A DNA stretch of 64,000 nt from Hygrophila difformis. Its lineage: Eukaryota > Streptophyta > Magnoliopsida > Lamiales > Acanthaceae. Numbering within the stretch: the stretch's first letter is position 1; the number at the start of each line of letters is the position of its first letter. The stretch is taken from assembly GCA_030278955.1 (NCBI GenBank), contig JAOANR010000009.1:37207974-37271973 (forward strand). The letters run 5' to 3'. Position numbers and translations under genes: made by a program. This document shows, piece after piece, positions 21,311-31,976 of this stretch. The notes beneath the pieces were generated by a model. That model ran no database searches and had not been told where the DNA came from. It saw nothing but the letters and a program-made list of their open reading frames with translations.

Positions 21311-23106
21311 ACCTTATGGGCAGTTCGAGTGGGACCGTGATGACCTCCATATTCAGATTCGTGACATTTCTTGGTGATTTGGTAAGCCTCAGACTCAGTC
21401 ACACATCGTCTAATCATTAAATCAGCGCAGTGTTTGAACAGGAAAGGGTCTTCCCAGAAGTAGTTTACTACTTCTTTGAAGAATTTAGCCCTTTTGTATT
21501 TATGTTGGAATTGTGGAATTATCCCACATGCTAAAAAGTTAGCAATGTCGGAGAACCATGGACACGCTTGGTCGTGCAAATGCAGTGCGAACAACTGCTC
21601 ATCCGGGAACTCTTCATTAACGGCTTTATCATTTTTATCATTTTCTAATCGAGATAGGTGGTCAGCAGCACCATTATCTCGACCTCGCCTATCTTTTATT
21701 ACGATGTCAAACTCCTGCAGCAACAGCACCCATCTGATTAAACGAGGCTTTGCGTCTTGCTTGTTGAACAAGTATCCAAGTGCACTGTGGTCAGTGTATA
21801 CTATAGTCTTTGTACCAATAAGATACTGTCTGAACTTGTCAAACGCAAAGACTACAACATACATCTCTTTTTCTGTAGTGGTGTAGTTTATTTGGGCTTC
21901 ATTCAAGGCATGACTTGCGTAATGAATTACGCAATGTCTCCCATCCTTATGTTGTCCTAATACTGCTCCCACTGCAAGACAACTTGCATCACACATCACC
22001 TCGAATGGCAGTGACCAATCGGGAGGTTGCACAATTGGAGCAGAAGCTAACATCGTTTTGAGCGTGTCAAAGGCTTGGACACACGCTTCACTTATTACAA
22101 AAGAATTTTCTTTACAAAGCAGGTTAGTGAGCAGCTTGGCAATTTTAGAGAAATCCTTAATGAATCTCCGGTAAAAACCGGCATGCCCTAAGAAGCTCCT
22201 AACCGATTTTATTGAATTGGGGAGAGGGAGATTGGAAATGATGGAGACTTTGGCCGGATCGACCTCGATGCCTGCACGAGAGATGCGGTGACCTAACACT
22301 ATGCCCTCAGTGACCATAAAATGGCACTTTTCCCAGTTTAAAATCAAGTTAGTGTCCTCACATCTCTTTAAAATCTTAGCAAGATTGGTCAAACATTCTT
22401 CTAATGTATCTCCATATACAGAGAAGTCATCCATGAAGACTTCTAAGCGTTTTTCGATAAATTCAGAAAATATAGACATCATGCATCGTTGAAAAGTAGC
22501 GGGTGCATTGCAAAGACCAAATGGCATGCGCCTATAGGCAAAAGTGCCATAAAGGCAAGTAAAAGTTGTTTTTTCATGGTCCTCGCTAGAAATGAAAATC
22601 TGGTTATAACCCGAATATCCATCAAGAAAACAATAAAAATCTCCCCCTGCCAACCTCTCAAGCATCTGATCAATAAACGGCAATGGGAAATGGTCTTTGC
22701 GGGTGGCCTCATTCAGCTTCCGGTAGTCGATACAAACTCTCAATCCGGTCACTGGCCTTGTTGCGACCTCTTCTCCTTGCTCATTTCTGGTTATGCACAT
22801 CCCTCCTCGTTTTGGTACGACCTGCACTGGGCTAACCCATTTGCTGTCAGATATAGGATAGATTATACCAGCATCTAAGAGCTTGATAACTTCTTTCCTT
22901 ACCACTTCTTGCATGAGGGGGTTCAAACGCCTTTGGGGTTGACGGGAGGGTTTATACTCTTCTTCCATTAAAATGATGTGCATGCAAATAGAAGGGCTTA
23001 TTCCTTTTATATCAGAAATGGTCCAACCTATTGCACGTACATATTTCTTAAGAACAACCACCAGAGCATTTTCCTGCTCTTGGGAGAGCTTAGCCGAAAC
23101 AATCAC
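21311..23106 (-). pseudogene. pol: Element B reverse transcriptase and RNase H
   Basis: Uninterrupted [42 protein letters not shown] and catalytic FMDDFSVYG (near 22430). RNase H follows with [27 protein letters not shown] and [10 protein letters not shown]. The style matches Athila-lineage Pol. Frames are lost upstream (protease junction) and downstream (near 21305). Confidence 0.92.
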
Positions 23107-23233
23107 AGGTAATTTTTTATGTTCTGCGAGAAACGCATACTTGAGATGCTCCGGTAATGTTTTAAGTTCAAGCTCTGGTGGGCATTCAATGGAAGGGAGC
23201 AGTTTGCGAGAAATGGATAGTGGTAGATCAGAT

Positions 23234-23809
23234 TTACCTTCGGGACCCTGCGTCAGTACAGTGCCCTCTTCCTAAAATGAGAGGCATGTCGGAGTCCTCC
23301 TCGATGTCCAAAATGATGAAGTCCACTGGAAATGGAGTACTGCCAGCTTTGATTATCACATCCTTCAGGATCCCGATTGGCTTTGTGATTGACCTATCTG
23401 CAAGTTGGAGCCACATTTTGATAGGCTCCACCACTCCAAGATTAAGACGTTTAACCATGGCTAACGACATGACATTAATACTGGATCCGAGGTCGCATAA
23501 TCCTTTTCCAGTGCTGACCTGGCCAATCCGGATCGGCAGAGTGTAACAGTCGGGATCCCCTTTCTTCTCAGGCAGCTTCTTTTGAATGATAGCACTGCAG
23601 GTGCTGTTGAATACCACCAATTCTTCTTGATCAACCTTTCTTTTGCCTGAAATCATTTCTTTTAAGAACTTAGCATAGATTGGCATTTCAGAGATCATTT
23701 CAATCAAAGGTATGGTAATCTCAACTTCTTGTAGTCTTTTCAGAAATTTTTCAAACTTTAAATCCTGTTCTTTATTCTTAAGTCTAGCCGGGTATGGCAC
23801 CATTGGCAT
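23234..23809 (-). pseudogene. pro: Element B Gag end and aspartic protease
   Basis: YPARLKNKEQDLKFEKFLKRL begins the conserved pre-protease block of Athila-type elements. The active site appears as LCDLGSSINVMSL. The end of protease (MPLILGR) then leaves frame, where relatives read on into RT. Confidence 0.88.
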
Positions 23810-23930
23810 GAACTTTTTATTATCAAAAGGTTTTTATGGTGAAGGGTCAGAAATTGTACCTTCACTTTTACCAGTTTTTTCATTGAGGCCTGCTGTCTCA
23901 GTTTCTCTCTTTTTCTCCTTCATCCCCTAC

Positions 23931-25852
23931 TTACTGATCCTTCTCAACACTTTCTTTTTCAGACCCCTTCCCTTGCATTTCCTTGATCTGCGTCCTTAAC
24001 AGAACCTTGCCCGACTTCAGTGTAATGGCTTTGCATTGTGGGTTCTTTTCCGAACTGCTCGGTAAAGTCCCCTGATCTCTCTTCTGGAGTTCCTTGGCCA
24101 TTTGTGTCACCTGGGTTTCCACGTTTCTTATAGAAGCCTGCAGCTGTGTGTTTATCTCTTTTTGGCTAGAGATAAAATCAGTCATGATGTTCTCAAGTCT
24201 GGATGGGGGCTTTTGTGGAGGTGGATTCCACGGGTTATGCGCTTGGTTTTGGTTCTGAACAAATTAATTCTGTGGCTGATGGAAATTTTGGAAATTCTGG
24301 TTCTAGGGTGGCCTAGCTAGAATCTGGGGCTGAAAATTTGGGTTGAAAAATGCTGGGGCCTTGGTTGGTTAAACTGTTGGGGCTGGGTCAATAGGTGTGA
24401 GTTCAAAGCGTTGTTGTTGGAGTATGAAAGGTTAGGATGCCGGTTCTGGAATCCACCTGCATAGTTACAGCTTTCATTCGTCACCTGTTGACAGGCTTCA
24501 GTGGGATGTGGGCCTTGGCATGATCCACAAACAGTTTCAGCATTTTGAACATGCGTAGAACTCCCAAATTCTTGATTTAGGGCCAACACGGCCACTTGAT
24601 CCTTCAACTTTTCCAATTCAGATTTGCATGCTGTACCTACAGCACATAAACCACGGGGGGAAGGGGGATTAACATAATCAGTTAAAATAGATCTGTTTAC
24701 AGTCATTGCTTTTATTTTGGCCCAGGCTTGATCCATGGGCATGTACAACAGGTGTTGACCACCAGCAGCGTCAAGCATGTATTTCCAAGATGGGGTCAGA
24801 CCGCTGTAAAATTTCCTCAATTGTTCCCAGTCATGAAAACCATGCTGTGGACACTTCCTAAGTAGATTGAAGAATCGCTCCTTGGCGTCATACAAGGACT
24901 CTTCCGGTTTCATTTTGAACTCTGCAATTTTGGATCGGCATTCATCCACCTTATATTCCGGAAAGTACTTCGCCAGGAAATTTCTGATCATTTCTTCCCA
25001 TGTGGACTTCTGATTGACTGGCAGCGATTTGTACCACGTTCGTGCTCCACTAGACAAAGAGAATGGAAACAATCTCAAATGAATAGTGTTAGGAGATACA
25101 TTATGATTCTTAATGGTGTCACACAATTCCAGGAAAGTTTGCAAATGGTCATGCGGGTCTTCATGATTTGCCCCTGCAAACCGATTGCTCTGAACAAGGT
25201 TGATGAGTGCCGGCTTCAGTTCAAAATTCCTGGCCAAGGATGGAGCTTGCCCAGGTATGTTCAAATATGGCTCCAGAATGGGCTGGATGTAGTCAGCAGC
25301 TTCCGCCTGTTGGTTATTCCCCGGCCCTCCTTGGTAATGTTGTGGGTAAAAATTTTGGTTCGGATAATAGTTTCTTGGATCATTGAAATCATTTGGGTTG
25401 TGAGGATTCTGATGCTGATTGTATTGAGGGTTTTGGAACTGAGGATTCTGGAAATTTGGATTGTTTGGATTATTCTGGTTGAGTGGGTTATCAAACTGGT
25501 TTTGGGGAGGTGGTGGGTTGAAATTTTGATTACCGACGTTAGGGAGATTCCCCTCTCCTTGAACTTCATCCAATGGAGGGTCATCTGTATCGTCGTCATT
25601 TCCGTCTCGATTTTCATGTAGTGGCGTTGGGTTGTTGTCAATGATGATAGGGTGTTCAGGAATGATGGGTGGATTGCCTGGTAGCTGTGCCATGTTAGAA
25701 ACTCCGCTGCTTGTACTGGAAGAAGATTGCCTTACACGTTCCCTCCTTTCCTGCTTTTTCCTCTGCTTAGTGAGGGCTCTGATTCGTCTTGCTTCCCTTT
25801 TTACTTCGAGGTTGAGTGGAAGTTCGGGTGGTGTTTCCTTTCTTCGTTGCAT
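23931..25852 (-). pseudogene. gag: Element B Gag
   Basis: ATG at 25852 (MQRRKETPPELP). An N/P/Q-rich N-terminus (NQNNPNNPNFQNPQ) is followed by the Retrotrans_gag domain (EDPHDHLQTFLELC, WYKSLPVNQKSTWEEM, FAKYFPEY-like). A single knuckle CGSCQGPHPTEAC lies near residue 440. The frame stops at 24317. After a frameshift and two stops, the Gag tail resumes at 24185-23931 (VTQMAKELQKRDQGTLPSS, AITLKSGK), a signature of the lineage. The first frame is 511 codons. Confidence 0.9.
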
Positions 25853-25990
25853 GTACAGCTTCGTTCAATAAGGACAGTACCTGCAACATCCCCAGGTTAG
25901 AATAGGTATAGGGAAATTATTTCTCAGAAATCGACATCCTCAAATTTAGAGTTTTACTACTCTAAATGTGTGGTTGATTTTTGAGACTAA
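25853..25990 (-). repeat. Hairpin module copy 2 in gag leader
   Basis: AAATTTAGAGT and ACTCTAAATGT (25942-25969) form the same stem as copy 1 with one mismatch. The purine text GAGGATGTCGATTT follows on the minus strand, then an acceptor-like GGATGTTGCAG shortly before the gag ATG. Confidence 0.75.
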
Positions 25991-26073
25991 GATGTTTATG
26001 TTTTGAATAAAGTATGTACACTAGCTATGAGTAAATCAGGAGTTTAATTCTCCTATAAAACGGCGATGCATCC

Positions 26074-26091
26074 TCCCCGACAACGACGCCA
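26074..26091 (-). other. Primer binding site of element B (tRNA-Asp type)
   Basis: TGGCGTCGTTGTCGGGGA on the minus strand, directly after the LTR end CA at 26092. It is close to the TGGCGCCGTTGCCGGGGA typical of Athila/Tat elements, with three changes. Confidence 0.85.
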
Positions 26092-28220
26092 TGAAACTTT
26101 TGACATCCCACTATATGAGCATTTTGTGAAATGTAATATCCCGGTTTAATTTTATTTAATGAAACCGAATTATGAAGATGGAGTTGGGACTAGGGATATG
26201 TTTGTAGGTTGTCCCGTTTTTATATACTCATGTAGGAAACTGTGGCCCGAAAGCGCACGGTGTCAAAAATTGCAGTAATTTATAGTAAGACCGGATAGTT
26301 CACTGGAGGATGTGCAATAGAAGCAGGTCCCACGCCTTTTTGCAAGATTTTCAACTCGGTTACTCGAATCTGTTTTAGAAGTTGACTATCAACTGCCTTA
26401 CTGAATTTAATCTAAACTATGAAAGCGGTTTAAACTATTCTACAAGCACATTAATCTACTCTAGAAAGCGGATAGGTTTATGCTAAAAAGCGATTAAAAT
26501 TAAGTCTGAAAAGCTGATAAATTTACCCTATGGATGCAAATAAATTACTCTAAGAAAGCTGTAAAGTTATGCTATACTAGCTATGAAGCTGATTCAGATG
26601 ATTGACAGAAGGGACAGGGAGAAAAGAATAAAGATTCGACAAGATTCAGATAAAGCATACTAAACTTCCATTTTTTAATACACAGATCTTTGTTTGGGAT
26701 AATCCTGTCAGATAGCTAGTTCTCATGCTCTCAGTACTTTGTTCCCTTTAACAGACAGGTACTTACAGTATGAGTTTACATGTTCTTAAGACCACAAATT
26801 CTAAGATACCAAAGATTCATAACTGCCCCGGCCAGGGTGTGTTATTTCATCTGTGGTGGACAAGCAACACCCGACAAATCATTAGTTGAAGTGCCAAGTA
26901 CTGCTATCATTCCCCCATGTCACACCCAAAGTTTAAAAATACGCCTGAACTATCCCTTAACTCTCAGTCCTAGTAGCAGTTAGAAGATCTAGCGATGCTT
27001 CCGAGTGACCTCTATAAAAATATTTAAAAGAAAGCGGTAAAGAAAGCATTAAAGAAAGCATTTAAAATCCTATTACTCGGAAGTTTCAAAAGCATCGTAC
27101 CGGTAGTGAAAGAAAGCCCCCAGTCAGGATGACCGGATGTGGATCAAGAATTCCTGGATCTCGATGAACCACTTGCAGTGTTCACGTCCTTCCGGGTGAT
27201 TATGAGGTACAAACTAATGAAACGAACTAATAGATTAGTTCGTTCCGGATGCACTCACTCAGGACTAAAAAATTAGGCTTTGGCAGAAGAGGATAGCAGT
27301 TGAAAGGAACTCAACCCTATCTTAGAAAATAACCAAGGCCTAAGTATTGTTCCTCTAGAATTATCTATCACACTGTATTTGAATCCAAGTGGATCCCATC
27401 TCGGTGTGACAGTTAAGACTAAATTCCCAACACATAGCAATTTTAGGAAATAAAAGATTTGAAAAACATTCCCTAAACATGTACTAGACACTCAATAAGA
27501 ACACAGACCCTTTCAGTCTAGACGAGACCTAATCGCTGACTCTGCTTCTAATTTCCCAAAATCAACCCTTGACAGAATATGAACTAGTCATAACTGAGGA
27601 CTTTATCCCTTACTTAGATCCGGATTTTATAAATGAATTTTTGTTGGAAATTTAATATGTAATATCTGTTTAAGTCTAGACTTCTAATGTCCAAAAATGC
27701 ATAAAATGAAAGACAAATAAGCTAAAACAAGCACAAATGAACCACAAACTCAAATGAGGGTTTACTACCATAAGAACATGCATGGGAACCCAAAAATGGA
27801 GAATAAAAACAGTAAACCCACATGTAAACATAAAATAAAATGACCAAATGGTCATTAAACAAAAAATAAATCAAGAAATCCATGGAATCATTTCCATTTC
27901 ATGATTTGGGACTCTTTTTTGTGCTTAACTTCCCATTTTATAAGAAATGGTTTGATAATACCGATCATTTGGGTATTTCAAACCTTAATAAAATTTAACA
28001 AAACTGTAAATAAGGAAAATAGTGGCTATCTAAGTCTTGAAAACTAAACTAACACTAATCTGAGCTGGCAGTGAATAAAAACTAAAAACAATGCATGAAA
28101 AATAAATAATACAAAAAAATAAAACATAACTAACTAAACTATCTACACACACCTCAAGAACTTGAGTTGTCTCCAAGTGTAGGAATGTTGTGAAGTGACT
28201 GATCATTGGAGTCAACTCGT

Positions 28221-28229
28221 CCTTATATA
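28221..28229 (-). promoter_or_regulatory. TATA box of element B 5' LTR
   Basis: TATATAAGG on the minus strand, about 60 bases downstream of the dyad array. The 3' LTR has the same box at 1121-1129. Confidence 0.7.
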
Positions 28230-28285
28230 GGTGGGAAACCCTAGGCCCATGGGCCCCCAGGCTTTGAAATTTGAATTTCTGGGCT

Positions 28286-28558
28286 CCTTACGACGCTAGC
28301 TGATTACGACGCTATCCACTGCTACGACGCTATAGGTCTGGCGTCGTAGTCCTCCACTTCGAAAGCACTCTTTGTCTCTAAGTGAACAACCTACGACGCT
28401 ATCCTCCATTACGTCGCTACACTTGGCTACGACGTTATACTTGTTCAGTGTCGTACCCATCTTCCTTCAAATTCTGCCTTGATCTCTGCCTACGACGCTA
28501 TACCTGGCTACGACGCTATCCACTGCTTAGCATCGTAGTTGGGTCTAGCGTCGTAATT
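28286..28558. repeat. Three-unit ACGACGCTA hairpin array in 5' LTR
   Basis: Units at about 28286-28350, 28388-28456 and 28488-28556, each with TACGACGCTA arms and TAGCGTCGTA returns. The 3' LTR copy is at 1195-1440. Several arm mismatches between the two look like C-to-T or G-to-A changes at CpG. Confidence 0.8.
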
Positions 28559-28847
28559 TCCTGAAAAATTCGAATTTTTGTGGGTTTTCATTTCTTTTCC
28601 CATCTTTTTATTTTCTTTTTCTTTTTTTTTCTTTTTCTCATGTTTTTGGATTTTTCTAACATAAATATGTAATAAAATTACATATTTATGCATTTTTCAT
28701 ACCAGCTTATTATTTTTACAATTATGCATAAATCAGTCCAATTCGACTGCTTTCTTAATTAATATAAGATCGGAATCCGATCAAATGCCCGTTTCAGATA
28801 CGGAAATGGATTGAAAATAATGGACATTTCTGGCCATTATCAAGTTC

Positions 28848-29129
28848 CACCTCCGTCGGGCCTTTTTCTCCTCTCTTTTTGGGCCTTTCTCCTACTATAT
28901 TCTTGGGTTTAATTATCGGATTATACTCGGGTTAGGAATTCTTATTCCAATTCATTTTAAACTCAAAGTAATTTTGCATTTGAAATCTTGAATTCGTCGA
29001 CGACTGACTCCCGCGCAATAATTTGTTGTAATAAATTATTTTCGTCCTCTCGGAATTATTTCGGCCTTGTTTGGATTAAGAAATTAATTTTGTTCCTTTG
29101 GATGTTTAATAAAAATCTCGAATATTACA
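28848..29129 (-). mobile_element. Start of a chromovirus-type LTR, cut by element B
   Basis: On the minus strand, TGTAATATTCGAG begins at 29129, resembling the start of the element D LTR (TGTAATACCCGAG). Element B begins 283 bases in. The rest of this LTR would lie beyond the left end of the window. Confidence 0.5.
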
Positions 29130-30390
29130 GGATTTGAATCCTTTGGAGGGAGCACCTCAACGTTGAGATTCTCGATAGCCATTCTCAATAAGTCGATCTT
29201 AAAATTCATGTGGAGGAGGAGGATATTTTCATTACTTTCGTGTATGCTGCCCCTAATCGTCATCGTAGGACCTGGCTATGGTCGGAACTTAGGAGGATTA
29301 GTAGTATTCATTCTCTGCCTTGGTTGATTGGAGGGGACATAGCCAAGACATGATGAGAGTCGTGGTGGAGTGTATACTGACACCAATGTTGAGGAACTCG
29401 GAAATTTTCTGCAAGTTACTGCGTTGGAGGAACTCAAGACCTTTGGTAGCAAATATACTTGGTCGAGCGGCACCTTGAGGAGGCGCCTTGATAGAATGCT
29501 TGGCAATGAGGCTTGGCTGGAGCATTTTTCCGAACTGTGTGGTTGAAATTCTCCCAAAAATCCAGTCTGATCACAATCCATTGCTGACCAGGGTTCTTAA
29601 CCCAGTTTCTTTTAACAATCGGCTTCATACTCACACTTTCAGATACAAGGCATCCTGGCAGGGCTATCCCACCTTCCGTCGTCTTATTTCTGAAACTTGG
29701 AAGGTTTAGGGTTCGATTCTGGAGCACCTTGATATTCTCAGAACAACTGCTATTGATTGGAACTCTAAAGTTACTATTTCTACTAAGGTTAAAAAGGCCA
29801 GGATCAGAGCTCGTCTCGCCGATATCGAATGTAAGGGTGACTGGACTGTTAACAACTTCTTTAAGCGCCTCCATGAACAACTTAGCTCCGAGCTTGGCCA
29901 AATACTAGAACAAGAGGAGTTGAATTGGATCCAGAGCAGTACTCGGGATTGGAATCTTTCCGGTGACCTGAATACTACTCCCTCCGTCCCACCCCAAGTG
30001 TCCTGTTACTGTTGGGCACGGGAATTAAGGTAGAGTTGGTTTGTGAGTATATAGTGGGGTCCACATAGTTGTTGGAGGGGAAAATTATTTCTATTTATAG
30101 AAAGAAGACATTTGTAATGGGACATCCAAAAATAGTAAGTAAGACATTTGAAGTGGGACGGAGGGAGTAGTTTTTATCATAATATCATTAAGGCCAGAAG
30201 AATGAAGAAGACCTTTGCTATGATGGAGGATGCTCATGGCAATGTTTTCACCAATAAAACCTCTATGCATGGGATGGTCACCAATTATTTTCTAAACATG
30301 TTTCTGGAAAATGCTCAGCGTCCTACTATTCAGGATGACTCCTTTGTTTCCCTCCCTTCCCTATCACCTTCTGAAGTTGAATTGTTAACT
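29130..30390 (+). pseudogene. L1-type LINE ORF2 fragment (endonuclease to pre-RT)
   Basis: Reading in broken frames: ITFVYAAPNRHRRTWLW, PWLIGGDI, KYTWSSG, RRLDRMLGNEAWLEHF and QSDHNPLL are endonuclease motifs of plant L1 LINEs. QEELNWIQ and GDLNT, then FYHNIIKARRMKKT, are the linker before RT. Both ends are missing. A Stowaway MITE splits it at 29978; removing the MITE and one TA joins DLNT to SFYHN in frame. There are several other frameshifts and a stop near 29343. Confidence 0.82.
29978..30167. mobile_element. Stowaway-type MITE, second copy
   Basis: 190 bases, termini CTCCCTCCGTCCC and GGGACGGAGGGAG (perfect), TA duplication at 29976-29977 and 30168-30169. Highly similar to 15744-15933 throughout. 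Confidence 0.95.
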
Positions 30391-30795
30391 CACTATAATT
30401 TCTATTATTTTAATGTTGAGTGTTAACTTACTCAGTATTCGTTTATACTGATAAATATGGTGTTGATAATTTTTTCAGATTTTTAAGAATAGGCGCACGA
30501 CATTCATATATGGGATGGGATTTTCCGAAGACTTTTCGCATTTGCCTTTAAATAAATTTATTAACTTTTTGGCCGTACTTTTAAGTTTCCGCACTATTTT
30601 CTCGTACTTGTATCCATGCTAGGATTTTCATATCGAATGTTGAATTCGGGAAATCGTTTTTAAAGAATTTTATTTTTAAATATTGATGCAACTTAGCCTT
30701 AGTATCTTTTCAAGTGAGCTCGATTGGTCCATAGCTTATTTAAAAAGGTGTGGCGGTAGGATCCCGGCCTGGGTTACGAAAACTGGGGTGTTACA
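30391..30795 (+). mobile_element. 3' end of a chromovirus-type LTR
   Basis: GTTAACTTACTCAGTATTCG, a TTCAG stretch and the end CCCGGCCTGGGTTACG ... GGGGTGTTACA parallel the last 400 bases of the element E LTR (59458-59868). No primer site follows, so it is a solo LTR remnant or a 3' LTR. Confidence 0.65.
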
Positions 30796-31336
30796 CATAT
30801 ATACACAAAAAGAACCTCAAAAATCTCGGATTTATGCAGATCCATTAATGCTTAGGCTCAGACAGCCCAAATATTACATAAACCTAACCGAGAGCCTTCA
30901 CAGAAGGTACACGATTTCAGGACCCGACCAGAAAGAATGATTCCCACTGGAATCCCCAACCCCAAGCACCCGGCTTAGGCTTATTCCCCACAGCAACCTA
31001 CTTACCAAACTCACAGCTTCTCCACCAGCCATCACTGGATCTCTCCTTGCCACCACCAGTTCCTGTGAGCCACTACTTTGGTCGGAAGAAGAACTCCCGT
31101 TACCTTGAACACTGTCCGAGCTCTACGCCTTCAAAAGATAGATCTTGGTTCAACAAAAGGACAACAAACAACCTTGTATCTCCCTCATCCTTACACACTC
31201 AAACACTCAATGTCAGTGTCGCATAATGATGGAGGATTTTTGAGCGAAAGAGACGATTTGACAGAAAAGGGATTCCTAACCCTAGGTTGCGCTGAAGAGA
31301 AGTGTGGGAGAGAAAATCTATGGGAGAGAAAATCTA
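30796..31336. other. Unassigned sequence, no supported gene
   Basis: Less AT-rich than its neighbours. Minus-strand reading shows a donor-like GGTAACG near 31100 and leader-like text, but no domain. A short duplication of GGGAGAGAAAATCTAT ends at 31336. It could be a host transcript leader or an LTR remnant. Confidence 0.35.
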
Positions 31337-31599
31337 TGGGAAAAACATAATAGTCCATTTTCTTTTAAAATTGGTCGAAATAGTAATTTTCCTATCTTTT
31401 ACCCCAATTGGTCCTCTACGTTTGCTAATAAAATCCAGTTTGATCATTTTTCTCAATAATTCTATATTTGATAGATCATGTGAAAATTAAATTCATTAAT
31501 TACATAAATCATGTTTGATCCGACCCAATAATAAACTCTAAACCCGACCCAACCCCTAAATCTGTTCTGCTTTGTCGTTGTTTGAGATCCCCTTCCCAA

Positions 31600-31786
31600 C
31601 AATAACTTCAATCTTTTTACCGGAATGGTGGTCGAATCTTCCATCACTGCTATATATGTCATCTCGAAGCTGCCTTTCCCAAGAACCTCAACAGAAGCCC
31701 TCAACAAATCTTCAAGGTCAAATGTAGGAATGTTTTCCCCTAAAAAAGTCAAACTGTTGCAATCATTCAGAACACCATAAGCCATC
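31600..31786 (-). pseudogene. LRR receptor kinase fragment, start of kinase domain
   Basis: Minus strand, continuing from 36296: SLTFLGENIPTFDLEDLLRAS, then VLGKGSFEMTYIAV and VKRLK. These match the juxtamembrane segment, glycine-rich loop and VAVK lysine of inactive-type LRR kinases such as the At4g23740/At5g53320 group. It ends in the inverted repeat of the putative Pack-MULE, so catalytic subdomains are absent. Confidence 0.75.
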
Positions 31787-31976
31787 TGTTGCAAGAGAAC
31801 AAGCCAAGGAGAATGATTTTATTCAATTCAACTTACTTGAGCAAATGCTTACAAGGCCTTAAATAATAGTGGAGTAATGTCTTTCCACCTAACATTGCTT
31901 AGGAAATAACAATAGTAAAAGGATTGTTCAAACTTATTCTTTGACTCACCAAACCACATTAATTAAAGTATTTTAT

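Larger units (their letters stand above)
590..28842 (-). mobile_element. Element B: Athila-like Ty3 retrotransposon carrying an F-box cargo gene
   Basis: The element reads right to left: 5' LTR 28842-26092, primer site 26091-26074, gag and pol 25852-20274, LTR-like promoter block about 20149-19340, spliced F-box gene 19339-3416 (interrupted by element A), purine tract 1757-1743, and 3' LTR from 1742. Bases 590-1742 match 27690-28842 at a constant offset of 27100, with roughly 30 mismatches by eye (about 2.8%), which makes them the two LTRs of one insertion. Homology stops at 590, so the 3' LTR is truncated or replaced there. The right-hand target duplication would be AGTTC (28843-28847); the left partner is not seen. 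An alternative reading is two nested related elements with a host F-box gene between them. Confidence 0.7.
26092..28842 (-). mobile_element. Element B, 5' LTR
   Basis: 2751 bases. On the minus strand it starts TGATAATGGC (28842), has a three-unit TACGACGCTA array (28556-28286), a TATA box (28229-28221), and ends AAAAGTTTCA next to the primer site. CCGAAAGCGCACGGT near 26249 is a landmark shared with the solo LTR at 6197-9511. Confidence 0.85.

Noticed and set aside
20274..25852. Integrated pararetrovirus
   Set aside because: Domain order with integrase, LTRs and primer site fit an LTR retrotransposon; no movement protein or coat protein seen.
26132..30795. A single plus-strand chromovirus LTR from TGTAATATCCCGG (26132) to GTGTTACA (30795)
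   Set aside because: The first motif lies in the element B LTR, which runs without a break to its primer site, so the two ends do not belong together.
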